DNA of 64,000 bases from Paraburkholderia caballeronis (GCF_900104845.1 NZ_FNSR01000002.1:1860001-1924000); one strand, 5' to 3'; positions 18,740-27,684 are shown, counted from the stretch's first letter. Notes: generated from the sequence alone by a model not told the origin. Numbers and translations are program-made.

Positions 18740-20293
18740 ATGCACTTCGATTTCCGCTACATGCTGTCGCTGTTCGCGATGCCGGAGTTCTGGCGCGCGA
18801 GCCTCACGGTCGTCGAGCTGAGCGCGCTCGCGTGGCTGATCGCCGCCGCCGCGGGCTTCCTGCTCGCGACCGCGCGGCTGTCCGGCTGGCGCACGCTGTC
18901 CGTTTTCGCATCGGTCTACATCTGGCTGTTCCGCAGCCTGCCGCTGATGGTGCTGATCGTGTTCGTGTACAACCTGCCGCAACTGCTGCCGCACACCGGC
19001 GGCGTGCTGTCGAACCCGTTCAATTCGGCGCTGATCGCGCTGGTGCTGACCGAGACCGCGTATATGGCGGAGATCCATCGCGGCGCGCTGATGTCGGTCG
19101 CGAAGGGGCAGTACGAGGCGGCGACCGCGCTTGGCATCCGCTGGGTCGGCGCGCAGCGGCTCGTAATCATTCCGCAGGCGCTGCGCATCGCGCTGCCGAC
19201 GCTCGGCAACCAGTTCATCTCGTGCGTGAAGCTGACGTCGCTCGCGTCCGCGATCTCGCTGAGCGAACTGCTGCTCGTCGGCGAGCGCCTGTACGCGCAG
19301 AACTTCCTCGTGATGGAAACGCTGCTCGCGTGCGCGATCTACTACGTGCTGATCGTGTCGCTGTTCACGTGGCTGATGCAACTGGGCGAGCGGCACATGA
19401 ATCTCGCCGCGCGCAAGCCCGGCACGCTGTCCGACGACGAAACCAGCGCGCTGCGCCGCGCGCAGGCGGCGCACCCTGCGCGGGTAGCGGTTCAGCAGAA
19501 CGCTCGCGGCGCGGCGCCCGCGCTGCTGCTCAACGGCGTGCAGAAGCGCTACGGCGAGCATCTCGTGCTGAAGGGCGTCGATCTGGACGTGAAGGCCGGC
19601 GAGGTGCTGTCGATCATCGGGCCGTCGGGTTCGGGCAAGACGTCGCTGATCCGCACGGTCAACGCGCTCGAATGGCCGGACGGCGGCGAGATCGTGCTGT
19701 TCGGCCGCGCTTACCTGTCGGCGCGCGATCGCCCCGGCAACCGCACCGTGCGCCATGGCGTCAAGCACATCGGCATGGTGTTCCAGAGCTTCAACCTGTT
19801 TCCGCACCGGACGATCCTGGAGAACGTCACGCTTGCGCCGCGCTATCACCGGCGCGGCAGCCGCGCGGAACTCGACGCGCGCGCGCTGACGCTGCTCGAC
19901 AAGGTCGGCCTGCTCGCGCATGCGCACAAGTATCCGCACCAGTTGTCGGGCGGCCAGCAGCAGCGCGTCGCGATCGCCCGCGCGCTCGCGATGGAGCCGG
20001 ACGTGATGTTGTTCGACGAACCGACGTCCGCGCTCGACCCCGAACTGGTCGACGACGTGCTGAACGTGATCCGCGATCTCGCGAACGAAGGAATGACGAT
20101 GGTGGTCGTCACGCACGAAATGGACTTCGCGATGTCGGTGTCGAACCGCATCGCGTTCATGGAAGGCGGCGTCGTGCAACTGCTCGCGTCGCCGGACGAG
20201 ATTCGCCGCTCGCCGGACGCCGCGCGCGTGCGGCGCTTCATCGGGATCGACGACGCGCCGGTGCGCGCGGTCGTGGCCGAATGCGCGGCATGA
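18740..20293 (+). CDS. Fused amino-acid ABC transporter permease and ATPase
   Basis: A 517-residue fusion. Residues 1-220 are a HisM/GlnP-type permease with about five membrane helices and the EAA loop (EAATALGIRWVGAQRLVIIP, 126-145). A hydrophilic linker of roughly 40 residues follows. Residues 262-505 are a HisP/GlnQ-type ATPase with Walker A GPSGSGKT (294-301), signature LSGGQQQR (402-409) and Walker B MLFDEPTSALD (423-433). Most relatives encode the two parts as separate genes. A homodimer of this fusion would give a complete transporter core with only one permease type. It follows its binding protein by 73 bp. Confidence 0.93.
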   Translation: MHFDFRYMLSLFAMPEFWRASLTVVELSALAWLIAAAAGFLLATARLSGWRTLSVFASVYIWLFRSLPLMVLIVFVYNLPQLLPHTGGVLSNPFNSALIALVLTETAYMAEIHRGALMSVAKGQYEAATALGIRWVGAQRLVIIPQALRIALPTLGNQFISCVKLTSLASAISLSELLLVGERLYAQNFLVMETLLACAIYYVLIVSLFTWLMQLGERHMNLAARKPGTLSDDETSALRRAQAAHPARVAVQQNARGAAPALLLNGVQKRYGEHLVLKGVDLDVKAGEVLSIIGPSGSGKTSLIRTVNALEWPDGGEIVLFGRAYLSARDRPGNRTVRHGVKHIGMVFQSFNLFPHRTILENVTLAPRYHRRGSRAELDARALTLLDKVGLLAHAHKYPHQLSGGQQQRVAIARALAMEPDVMLFDEPTSALDPELVDDVLNVIRDLANEGMTMVVVTHEMDFAMSVSNRIAFMEGGVVQLLASPDEIRRSPDAARVRRFIGIDDAPVRAVVAECAA

Positions 20294-20429
20294 GCGGCCC
20301 ACGTGACGCTCGCGGGCCGCATGCACCCCATGCGCCGCATGCGCTTCGCGCGGCGGCCGGTTCCGCTTTCTTCCCGACGCATCGCGCCGGGCCACATTCA
20401 CAGACCAACGACCAAGGATACGTAACGCC

Positions 20430-21770
20430 ATGAGCAATACGGACAATCGCAACATGGTGCTGGGCATGCTCGCGTACGCGACGGGCCAGCACGTTGCGTC
20501 GTGGCTCCAGTCGACGGCGCCCGCCGACGCCACGACCAACATCGGCTACTGGCGGCGTCTCGCCAGCCTCGCCGAGGAAGGCCGCTTCGACCTGTTTTTC
20601 CTCGCCGACAGCCCCGGCGCGCGCACCGAGAAGCTGAACGACTTCTCGCGCTTTCCGTACATGATGAACATGTTCGAGCCGGTCACGCTGCTGTCCGCGC
20701 TCGCCGGCAGCACGAAGCACATCGGGCTCGGCGCGACCGGCTCGACGAGCTTCTACGAGCCGTACAACCTCGCGCGGCTGTTCGCGTCGCTCGATCATCT
20801 GTCGCAGGGACGCGCGGGCTGGAACGTCGTGACCACCGCGAGCGACTATGCGGCGCGCAACTTCGGGCTCGACCGGCTGCCGCCGCACGGGCAGCGTTAT
20901 GCCCGCGCGCGCGAGTTCTTCGAGGTCGTGATGCGCCTGTGGGATACCTGGGATGACGACGCATTCATCGCGGACAAAGCCGCGTGCCGGATGTTCGAGC
21001 CCGAGAAATTCCACGTGACCGACTTCCAGGGCGAGCACGTGCGCGTGCACGGCGCGCTGAACATCCGGCGCACGCCGCAGGGGCGGCCGGTCATCATCCA
21101 GGCGGGTTCGTCGGAAGAGGGCAAGTCGTTCGCGGCGGAGGCGGCCGAGGTCGTGTTCGCGTCCGATCCGACCTTCGACGAAGCGAAGCGCTTTTATGCG
21201 GACGTGAAAGGCCGGATGTCCGCGTTCAACCGCGATACGAGCCAGTTGAAGATCCTGCCGGGACTGTCGGTGATGGTCGGCAGCAGCAAGGCCGAAGCCG
21301 AGGACAAGTACCGCGAACTGCAAAACCTGATCCATCCGGACGTCGGCCGCATGCGGCTCGGGATGGACCTGGAGGCGGATCTGACCGGTCTGCCGGTCGA
21401 CGAGCCGATCCCCGAGCATCTGATTCCGAAGAAGGCGAATCTGCATCAGGCGTACTTCCGCCAGATCACGACGCTGATCCGCGAGCAGAACCTGACGCTG
21501 CGCCAGCTGTACACGAGCTACGACCGCGGCAAGGTGACGGTCTGCGGCACGCCGGAGCAGATCGTCGATTACATGGAAGAGTGGGTCGACGGCGGCGCGG
21601 CCGACGGCTTCATGCTCGCGTTCCACGTCGTGCCGAACGACACCGAGGACTTCGTGCGCAAGGTGGTGCCCGAGATGCAGCGGCGCGGCCGGCTGCGCAA
21701 GGAATACACCGGCACGACGCTGCGCGACAACCTGGGGCTCGAACGCCCCGTGAGCCGGCACGCGCGCTGA
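20430..21770 (+). CDS. LLM-class FMN-dependent monooxygenase (NtaA/SnaA/DszA family)
   Basis: A 446-residue flavin monooxygenase with all family blocks intact: GRFDLFFLADSPGA, EPVTLLSALAGSTKHIGLGATGSTSFYEPYNLARLFASLDHLSQGRAGWNVVTT, GRPVIIQAGSSEEGKSFAAEAAEVVFA, and GTPEQIVDYMEEWVDGGAADGF. It belongs with nitrilotriacetate, pristinamycin and dibenzothiophene-sulfone monooxygenases, which cleave C-N or C-S bonds with FMNH2 from a partner. The reductase gene follows 35 bp downstream, making this a complete two-component system. It is closer to the 8419 paralogue than to the one at 9747. Confidence 0.94.
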   Translation: MSNTDNRNMVLGMLAYATGQHVASWLQSTAPADATTNIGYWRRLASLAEEGRFDLFFLADSPGARTEKLNDFSRFPYMMNMFEPVTLLSALAGSTKHIGLGATGSTSFYEPYNLARLFASLDHLSQGRAGWNVVTTASDYAARNFGLDRLPPHGQRYARAREFFEVVMRLWDTWDDDAFIADKAACRMFEPEKFHVTDFQGEHVRVHGALNIRRTPQGRPVIIQAGSSEEGKSFAAEAAEVVFASDPTFDEAKRFYADVKGRMSAFNRDTSQLKILPGLSVMVGSSKAEAEDKYRELQNLIHPDVGRMRLGMDLEADLTGLPVDEPIPEHLIPKKANLHQAYFRQITTLIREQNLTLRQLYTSYDRGKVTVCGTPEQIVDYMEEWVDGGAADGFMLAFHVVPNDTEDFVRKVVPEMQRRGRLRKEYTGTTLRDNLGLERPVSRHAR

Positions 21771-21805
21771 CGCGCGTCCGGTTCTTCAGCACGAGGAGAT
21801 TTCCG

Positions 21806-22345
21806 ATGTCGATCGACACGGTATTGAGCGCGGCCAGCAAGGCCGCGCAATCGCAGCAGGGCGAACCCTGCGTGACGGACTTCCGCGACGCGATGGCCAG
21901 GCTGGGCGCCGCGGTGCATATCATCACGACCGACGGCGCGGTGGGCCGCGCGGGATTCACCGCGTCGGCGGTGTGCAGCGTGACCGATTCGCCGCCGAGC
22001 GTGCTCGTCTGCATCAATCGCAACTCGTCCGCGTATGCGGCGACGCTCGGCAATCGCACGGTCTGCATCAACACGTTGAGCGCGAGCCAGCAGCCGCTGT
22101 CGGCCGCGTTTTCCGCGAAGGCGCCGATGGACGTGCGGTTCGAGTCGGGCGAGTGGATCGAGGAAGCGGGGCGCGCGCCCGCGCTGCGCGACGCGATCAT
22201 GTCGCTGCATTGCCGGATCGCGAGCACGGTGTCGGTCGGCACGCACGACATCCTGCTGTGCGAGGTGGACCGGATCGATGCGAATCCGCACAGCGGGATC
22301 CTGATCTATTACAACCGGAAGTATCACGATATCGCGTGCTCGTGA
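21806..22345 (+). CDS. RutF-like flavin reductase
   Basis: A 179-residue member of the flavin_reductase (RutF/HpaC-like) family that reduces FMN with NAD(P)H for the monooxygenases. Typical blocks are FRDAMARLGAAVHIITTDGAVGRAGFTASAVCSVTDSPPSVLVCINRNSSAY and DILLCEVDRIDANPHSGILIYYNRKYHDI. The start ATG 21806 follows an ACGAGGAGA ribosome site, and the long upstream frame overlapping the LLM gene is noise. It is the only flavin reductase in the window and probably supplies reduced FMN to all three LLM enzymes. Confidence 0.94.
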   Translation: MSIDTVLSAASKAAQSQQGEPCVTDFRDAMARLGAAVHIITTDGAVGRAGFTASAVCSVTDSPPSVLVCINRNSSAYAATLGNRTVCINTLSASQQPLSAAFSAKAPMDVRFESGEWIEEAGRAPALRDAIMSLHCRIASTVSVGTHDILLCEVDRIDANPHSGILIYYNRKYHDIACS

Positions 22346-22380
22346 TGCACGCTGCCGGCATGGCGGCGCGTTGAAGGACG

Positions 22381-22408
22381 AATGCAGGAGGACCGCTCCT
22401 CTTGCATT
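22381..22408. terminator. Convergent hairpin terminator
   Basis: AATGCAGGAGG pairs with CCTCTTGCATT (11 pairs including one G-T) around a 6-nt loop. It lies between the flavin reductase (+) and the convergent aldo/keto reductase gene (-). The T-content after it is modest, so efficiency is uncertain. Confidence 0.55.
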
Positions 22409-22442
22409 GCCTCACCTTTAACGATTGAACGTAGCCCCCCGA

Positions 22443-23318
22443 TCAGGCATTGGCGTTGCCGATCCTGTCCAGTTCCTCGACCGCGTCCGTCGGCAGGTCG
22501 AGCGATGCGGCCGCGAGATTCTCCCGCAGGTGTCCGACCGACGACGTACCCGGAATCAGCAGGATATTCGGCGCGCGGCGCAGCAGCCATGCGAGCGCGA
22601 CCTGCATCGGTGTCGCGCCGACGCGTTCCGCGACGGCCGACAACGTCGACGACTGCAACGGCGTGAAGCCGCCGAGCGGAAAATACGGCACGTAGGCGAT
22701 GCCGTCGCGCGCGAGATCGTCGATCAGCACGTCGTCGGCCCGATGCGCGAGGTTGTAGTGATTCTGCACGCAGACGATCTCGCAGATCCGCCGCCCTTCC
22801 GCGATCTGCGCGGGCGTCACGTTGCTCAGGCCGATATGGCGCACGAGGCCCTGGCGCTGCAGTTCCGCGAGCGCGGTGAGCGGCGCTTCGATCGACCCTT
22901 CCGCCGGCCGGTGCACGTCGAACATGATCCGCAGATTGACGACCTCCAGCGCGTCGAGCGCGAGGTTGCGCAGGTTGTCGTGCACGGCCCCGGTCAACGC
23001 TTCGGGCGAGAACGCGGGCTGCCACGATGCGTCCGCGCCGCGTCGCGCGCCGATCTTCGTCACGATCACGAGGTCGTCCGGATACGGATGCAGCGCCTCG
23101 CGGATCAACTGGTTGGTGATGTGCGGGCCGTAAAAATCGCTGGTGTCGATGTGATTGACGCCGGACGCGACCGCGTCGCGCAGCACGGCCAGCGCCGCCG
23201 CGTGATCCTTCGGCGGCCCGAACACGCCGGGGCCGGCGAGCTGCATCGCGCCATAACCGAGCCGTTTGACGGCGCGGTCGCCGAGCCTGAAGGTGGCGGA
23301 CGGTTGATTGCTGGACAT
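22443..23318 (-). CDS. Aldo/keto reductase
   Basis: A 291-residue NADPH-dependent TIM-barrel oxidoreductase. The catalytic tetrad is visible as D58 and Y63 (HIDTSDFYGPH), K88 (VIVTKIG) and H136 (FDVHRPAEG). Other family motifs are LGYGAMQLAGPGVFG at the N-terminus, RHIGLSNVTPAQI and the cofactor-end IPGTSSVGHLRENL. The real start is ATG 23318 (MSSNQPSATFRLG); the much longer frame upstream runs antisense to the LysR gene. It is divergent from the LysR gene with a 96-bp gap, a layout in which the LysR protein normally controls it. The physiological carbonyl substrate is unknown. Confidence 0.92.
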   Translation of the reverse strand: MSSNQPSATFRLGDRAVKRLGYGAMQLAGPGVFGPPKDHAAALAVLRDAVASGVNHIDTSDFYGPHITNQLIREALHPYPDDLVIVTKIGARRGADASWQPAFSPEALTGAVHDNLRNLALDALEVVNLRIMFDVHRPAEGSIEAPLTALAELQRQGLVRHIGLSNVTPAQIAEGRRICEIVCVQNHYNLAHRADDVLIDDLARDGIAYVPYFPLGGFTPLQSSTLSAVAERVGATPMQVALAWLLRRAPNILLIPGTSSVGHLRENLAAASLDLPTDAVEELDRIGNANA

Positions 23319-23414
23319 GGGTGATCTCCGTAACGGGAATGACGCCAGCTTAGAGCTTGTGCCATTGCGCGATAAGCCGTCATAATCCGCACGGGCTGTA
23401 CGGAGGGGCGCACA

Positions 23415-24317
23415 ATGCAGATCGACCTGTCGGACCTGAACGCGTTCGTGGCCGTCGCGCGCGCGAAGGGCTTTCGCGACGGCGCGCGTCTGGCCGGCGT
23501 CAGCGCGTCCGGGCTCAGCGAAGCGGTGCGCCGGCTCGAAGCGCGGCTCGGCGTGCGGCTGCTGCACCGGACGACCCGCAGCGTCGTGCCGACCGAAGCG
23601 GGCGAACGGTTGCTCGCGCGACTCGGCCCCGCGCTGAGCGAGGTCGAAGCGGCGCTCGACGTGGTCAACGGCTTTCGCGACCGGCCGGCGGGGACGCTGC
23701 GCCTCAACGTGCCGGTCAGCGCGGCGCGGCTGATCCTGCCGTCGATCGTCGCGCCGTTCCTCGACGCGTACCCGGACATTCAGCTGGAAGTCGTCGCCGA
23801 CGAAAATTTCGTCGACGTGCTCGCGGCCGGCTGCGACGCGGGCATTCGCTACGACGAGCGGCTGGAGCAGGACATGATCGCGGTGCCGATCGGCCCGCGC
23901 ATCCAGCGTTTCGCGACCGCCGCGTCGCCCGCGTATCTCGCGCGGCGCGGCAGGCCCGCGCATCCGCGCGAACTGTTGGGCCACGCGTGTCTGCGCGGCC
24001 GCTTTCCGAGCGGCGCGATGCCGGCGTGGGAGTTCGAGCAGGGCGGCGAAGTGGTGCGGATCGAGCCGTCCGGTCCGCTGCTGGTGCAGATCGGCGGCGC
24101 GGTCGACCTCGTGATCGACGCGGCGCTGGGCGGCGCGGGCATCGTCCATCTATACGAGGACTGGCTGCGTCCGCACATCGAGCGCGGCGCGCTCGAACCG
24201 ATCCTCGACGGCTGGTGGCGGCCGTTCTCCGGGCCGTTTCTGTACTATCCGGGCCGCCGTCTGGTGCCCGCGCCGCTGCGCGCGTTCATCGATTTCATCC
24301 GGACGCGGCCGGCGTGA
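23415..24317 (+). CDS. LysR family transcriptional regulator
   Basis: A 300-residue LysR regulator. The N-terminal helix-turn-helix is MQIDLSDLNAFVAVARAKGFRDGARLAGVSASGLSEAVRRLEARLGVRLLHRTTRSVVPTEAGERLL, followed by a periplasmic-binding-like effector domain (PAGTLRLNVPVSAARLILPSIVAPFLDAYPDI). The branch is the common CrgA-like group with the RxxDAGIRY motif (here AGCDAGIRYDERL). It is transcribed away from the aldo/keto reductase gene, and the shared 96-bp gap includes an AT-containing stretch suitable for a T-N11-A box. Confidence 0.93.
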   Translation: MQIDLSDLNAFVAVARAKGFRDGARLAGVSASGLSEAVRRLEARLGVRLLHRTTRSVVPTEAGERLLARLGPALSEVEAALDVVNGFRDRPAGTLRLNVPVSAARLILPSIVAPFLDAYPDIQLEVVADENFVDVLAAGCDAGIRYDERLEQDMIAVPIGPRIQRFATAASPAYLARRGRPAHPRELLGHACLRGRFPSGAMPAWEFEQGGEVVRIEPSGPLLVQIGGAVDLVIDAALGGAGIVHLYEDWLRPHIERGALEPILDGWWRPFSGPFLYYPGRRLVPAPLRAFIDFIRTRPA

Positions 24318-24569
24318 CTGGCCCAGCGGCGCGCGCGAAAACTGTCTCTGTTCGCGGGCCGGGCCTCCGTCGGGAATGTCGGCTGACTTCATTCCGGAGA
24401 CCGACATGATCGTGGGCGGCGGACGCGTCGCGCGATGGAAGGATGCCTTGCGGTCGTGTTCGGCGTCGCCGGGATCAGGCTGCTGGCGTCGCGGGGTTAG
24501 GCCGGCGCAGCGCCGCACGCGTTCGCGCGCGGTCGATGCGCGGCCCGCGAATTCCCCGCGAATGAAACG

Positions 24570-24941
24570 TTATCCATGCCACCGCGACTTGTTCAGCAGG
24601 ATGATTAACTGCGCGATCTTGCCGGCGTCGAGCGAGAAGTAGTAGCTGAGGATCACCGGATCGGGCAGCTTCGATTTGTCGAAGTCGCCGTCGACCCGCG
24701 CATGGACCACGATGTCCGCATGATGGCGGAACGCGCTTTCGACCTGCATCGTCACGTGGTCGCCGAAAATTTCCTTGTCGGCCCACGCGCGGATCGCATC
24801 GTGGCCGACGAATTCGCGCTGCGCGTCGTTCAGCAGCGCATCGGCGGCGAACGTCGCGATGAACGCATCGGGATCGGGGCGGTTGTGCGCGGCGATGTGA
24901 GCGGCGATTACGTCAGGCAGTGCATGGGTGAGGTCTTGCAT
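24570..24941 (-). CDS. SnoaL/NTF2-like protein
   Basis: A 123-residue protein of the SnoaL-like NTF2 fold, recognised by PDVIAAHIAAHNRPDPDAFIATFAADALLNDAQREFVGHDAIRAWADKEIFG. The aromatic C-terminal strand ends LLNKSRWHG. Such proteins may be small isomerases, hydratases or stress-associated binding proteins; no specific activity can be assigned. It is divergent from the WYL regulator, and the shared region holds a 22-bp operator that recurs at the regulator's 3' end. This implies control by that regulator. Confidence 0.85.
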   Translation of the reverse strand: MQDLTHALPDVIAAHIAAHNRPDPDAFIATFAADALLNDAQREFVGHDAIRAWADKEIFGDHVTMQVESAFRHHADIVVHARVDGDFDKSKLPDPVILSYYFSLDAGKIAQLIILLNKSRWHG

Positions 24942-24991
24942 CGCATTCTCCAGGTTGTCCGGGTTGTCCTGAACCGATCGTAGGCGGCGCG

Positions 24992-25013
24992 GCTGTCAGT
25001 TCCTGTCAGCAGC
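24992..25013. promoter_or_regulatory. 22-bp operator, upstream copy
   Basis: The site contains GCTGTCAGTTCCTGTCAG followed by CAGC, a direct repeat of CTGTCAG. It lies in the divergent region between the SnoaL-like gene and the WYL regulator. Its reverse complement recurs at 25826-25847 with one mismatch. Confidence 0.62.
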
Positions 25014-25132
25014 GCGAATGCCGCGCGGCGCTGCGTAACGAGACCCGTCCGCGACGACATACAATCATCGGGACGCTGCCGCGCGATCCGTCGCGCCGGC
25101 GGCGCGAGATCGTCGTTGAACCGGAGCCATGC

Positions 25133-25843
25133 ATGTCACGTTCGGGGCGGCTGTTGAGCCTGATGGAAATCCTGCGCACGAAGCGGCGGCCCGTGACGGC
25201 CGCGCAGCTCGCGGCCGACCTGTCGGTCTCGGAGCGGACGGTCTATCGCGATGTCGCCGAACTGGCCGCGCAGGGCGTGCCGGTCGAGGGCGGCGCGGGC
25301 GTCGGTTACGTGCTGAAGCCGGGCCACTTCCTGCCGCCGCTGATGTTCTCGCGCGACGAACTGGAGGCGATCGTGCTCGGCCTGCGCTACGTCGATCAGC
25401 GCGGCGACGACGTGCTGAAAACCGCCGCCGCGGCAGCGCTGACGAAGATCGCGGCGGTGCTGCCGCCGCAGGCGGGCGCGACGCTCGATGCGCCGCTCGC
25501 GATGCCGGGGCCGCCTGCGCCGTCCTTCCCCGACAACGTGGTCGAACTGGCGCGGCTGCGCGACGCGATCCGCGCGCAGCGCCGCCTCGAAATCGTCTAT
25601 GCGGACGCGGCCGGGCGGCGCTCGCGGCGCGTGGTGTGGCCGGTGCAGATCGGTTTCATGGACAGCGCGCGCGTGCTCGCCGCATGGTGCGAACTGCGCG
25701 AGGCGTTCCGCACGTTCCGGACCGACCGGATTCTCGCCGCGACCGAGGGCGCGCGTTATCCGGCCCGCCGCGCCGATCTGCTGCGCGGGCTGCACGAGCA
25801 GCTTGCGCTGTCCGCTCGCGCGCCGGCTGCTGACAGGAATTGA
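25133..25843 (+). CDS. HTH/WYL-domain transcriptional regulator (YafY type)
   Basis: A 236-residue regulator with an N-terminal HTH_11 domain (RLLSLMEILRTKRRPVTAAQLAADLSVSERTVYRDVAELAAQGVPVEGG) and a C-terminal WYL-type sensor (LRDAIRAQRRLEIVYADAAGRRSRRVVWPVQIGFMD, then RTFRTDRI). WYL proteins bind nucleic-acid or small-molecule ligands and often respond to DNA damage or stress. The start ATG 25133 has GGAG just upstream. The last codons lie inside a 22-bp repeat that is also found in its own promoter region, so autoregulation plus control of the downstream DNA-repair gene is likely. Confidence 0.92.
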   Translation: MSRSGRLLSLMEILRTKRRPVTAAQLAADLSVSERTVYRDVAELAAQGVPVEGGAGVGYVLKPGHFLPPLMFSRDELEAIVLGLRYVDQRGDDVLKTAAAAALTKIAAVLPPQAGATLDAPLAMPGPPAPSFPDNVVELARLRDAIRAQRRLEIVYADAAGRRSRRVVWPVQIGFMDSARVLAAWCELREAFRTFRTDRILAATEGARYPARRADLLRGLHEQLALSARAPAADRN

Positions 25844-25847
25844 CAGC
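25826..25847. promoter_or_regulatory. 22-bp operator, downstream inverted copy
   Basis: GCTGCTGACAGGAATTGACA followed by GC is the reverse complement of the 24992 site with a single mismatch. It overlaps the stop codon of the WYL gene and lies 70 bp before the AlkD-like gene, where it could control that gene's promoter. Confidence 0.62.
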
Positions 25848-25916
25848 GGCTTCGGCGATACTGCTTGTTTCCTTGCCCGACGGTGTCCCTGTGCGGACGC
25901 CGGATACGCCATCACG

Positions 25917-27023
25917 ATGACCACTCCCGTTGCCGTTCCGCTCAAGCAGTCGATGGGCGAGCGACAGTTCCGCAGCCTGTCGTCCGTATTGAAGTCGATC
26001 GAACCGGCTTTCGACGCCGAGGCTTTTTTATCGACCGCGCTCGACGATCTCGACTCGTTGACGCTGATGGAGCGCGTGCGCCGCGCGAGTGTCGCGATCG
26101 ACGCGGGCGCGCATGCGCTGCCGGGCGGTTACGACGCGGTGCTGATTATGCTGACCGAAGCGGCGCCGCGGCTAGGCAACGGCTTCGTGTCGCTCGTCGC
26201 GCCCGACTATGTCGGCCAGTATGGCCGCCACGCATTCGACCGTTCGATGGACGCGCTGAAATACTTCACGACGTTCGGCTCTTCCGAGTTCGGCGTGCGC
26301 GAATTTCTGCGCGACGACGTGCACCGCGCGCTCGCGATCATGGAGGTCTGGTCGCGGGACGCGGACGACGCGGTGCGCCGGCTCGCGAGCGAAGGCAGCC
26401 GGCCGCGCCTGCCGTGGTCGTTCAGGCTGCGCGGGATCGAGGCCGACCCGTCGCTGGCCGCGCGGATTCTCGACAACCTGCGCGCGGACCCGAGCCCCTA
26501 TGTGCGGCGGTCGGTGGCGAACCATCTGAACGACGTGACGAAGACCGATCCGGCGTGGGTGCTGGCGCGCGCGAAGCAATGGGGCATCGACGACGCGTCC
26601 ACGCGCTGGATCGTGCGCCACGCGTTGCGCACGCTGGTGAAGCAGGGCAACGCGCAGGCGCTGGCGATGCTCGGCGCGGGGGATGCGCCCTTCCTCCGCG
26701 TCGGGCCGTTCGACGTGACGCCGGCGACGATCGTCCTTGGCGACACGATCACGCTCGCGTGCGAACTGCATTCGACGGCGGAAATCGCGCAACGCCTGGT
26801 CGTCGATTACCGGATCGGCTACGTGAAGCAGAACGGCGCGACGGCGGGCAAGGTGTTCAAGCTGAAGGAACTGACGCTGGCTCCCGGTCAGCACGTCGCA
26901 CTGAGCCGCAGCCAGCGGATCCGCGATTTCACGACGCGCACGCATTACGCGGGGAGGCACGAGATCGAGTTGATCGTCAACGGCGGGGTCGTCGCGCGCG
27001 CGTTTTTCGATCTCGCGCGATGA
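25917..27023 (+). CDS. DNA alkylation repair protein (AlkC/AlkD-like HEAT fold)
   Basis: A 368-residue protein of the DNA alkylation repair superfamily, made of HEAT-like helical repeats. Characteristic blocks are VRRLASEGSRPRLPWSFRLRGIEADPSLAARILDNLRADPSPYVRRSVANHLNDVTKTDPAWVLARAKQW and STRWIVRHALRTLVKQGNAQALAMLG. The family binds DNA and excises N-alkylated bases without base flipping. A C-terminal beta-rich extension (DTITLACELHSTAEIAQRLVVDYRIGYVKQNG) is present, as in the larger AlkC-like members. The start ATG 25917 was chosen over a longer frame overlapping the WYL gene. The gene probably belongs to the WYL regulator's targets. Confidence 0.9.
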   Translation: MTTPVAVPLKQSMGERQFRSLSSVLKSIEPAFDAEAFLSTALDDLDSLTLMERVRRASVAIDAGAHALPGGYDAVLIMLTEAAPRLGNGFVSLVAPDYVGQYGRHAFDRSMDALKYFTTFGSSEFGVREFLRDDVHRALAIMEVWSRDADDAVRRLASEGSRPRLPWSFRLRGIEADPSLAARILDNLRADPSPYVRRSVANHLNDVTKTDPAWVLARAKQWGIDDASTRWIVRHALRTLVKQGNAQALAMLGAGDAPFLRVGPFDVTPATIVLGDTITLACELHSTAEIAQRLVVDYRIGYVKQNGATAGKVFKLKELTLAPGQHVALSRSQRIRDFTTRTHYAGRHEIELIVNGGVVARAFFDLAR

Positions 27024-27045
27024 CGCCGCGCGGACGGGCACGCCG

Positions 27046-27666
27046 CTACGACGGCAGCAGGCCCGCCGCGCGATAGCCGTCGATCAGCATGTCGTACAGC
27101 GCCAGGTCCGAGCGGCTTCTCGCGACGAGCTGCGCGCCGGCGACGGCCGCGAAGATCGCGCCTGCCCGCGCTTCACTTTGTCCGGCCTCGACCACGCCTG
27201 CTTCGGACAGCACTTTCGCAAGCCACGCGACGTTCACGTCCGCGAAGGTCCGCACTTCTTTCAACACTTCTTCCGGCAGGTCGTCGGATTCGGCGGCCAT
27301 GAAGCTGCACAGGCAAATGCGATTGCCGGTTTGCAGCGCCTTGCGGAACGTGTCCGGATAGTCGCGCAGGCAGCGCAGCGGGTCTGCCGATTCGGCCCGC
27401 CGCGCGTCCAGCGCAGCCGCCGAGTCCTGCCAGTAGCGCCGCGCGACCGCCGCGCCGAGATCGGCCTTGTTCGTGAAGTGATGGTAGATGCTCGCGGCCT
27501 TGATGCCGACCGCGTCCGCGAGGTCGCGAAAGTTCAGCCCGCCATAACCGTGCGCCTGCGCGATCGTCGTGGCGGCCGCGAGGATTTTCTCTTTCGAATT
27601 CGAACCCGCATCGTTCTTCACTGCTTTCGCCTCCGCAACCAGGACAGGGCTGTTGACACCCGGCAT
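27046..27666 (-). CDS. TetR family transcriptional regulator
   Basis: A 206-residue TetR repressor. The DNA-binding domain reads SKEKILAAATTIAQAHGYGGLNFRDLADAVGIKAASIYHHFTNKADLGAAVARRYW, followed by a helical ligand domain containing a cysteine pair region (NRICLCSFMAAESDDLPEEV). The start ATG 27666 (MPGVNSPV) was chosen because the longer frame crosses the operator. It is divergent from the glutathione transferase gene, and a perfect palindrome sits in the 104-bp gap, so it likely represses both itself and the transferase. Confidence 0.92.
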   Translation of the reverse strand: MPGVNSPVLVAEAKAVKNDAGSNSKEKILAAATTIAQAHGYGGLNFRDLADAVGIKAASIYHHFTNKADLGAAVARRYWQDSAAALDARRAESADPLRCLRDYPDTFRKALQTGNRICLCSFMAAESDDLPEEVLKEVRTFADVNVAWLAKVLSEAGVVEAGQSEARAGAIFAAVAGAQLVARSRSDLALYDMLIDGYRAAGLLPS

Positions 27667-27684
27667 TATACCCTCTATGGTTAA

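Noticed and set aside
18509..20542. A 677-codon minus-strand frame opposite the permease-ATPase fusion
   Set aside because: Antisense noise; the plus strand has all ABC transporter motifs.
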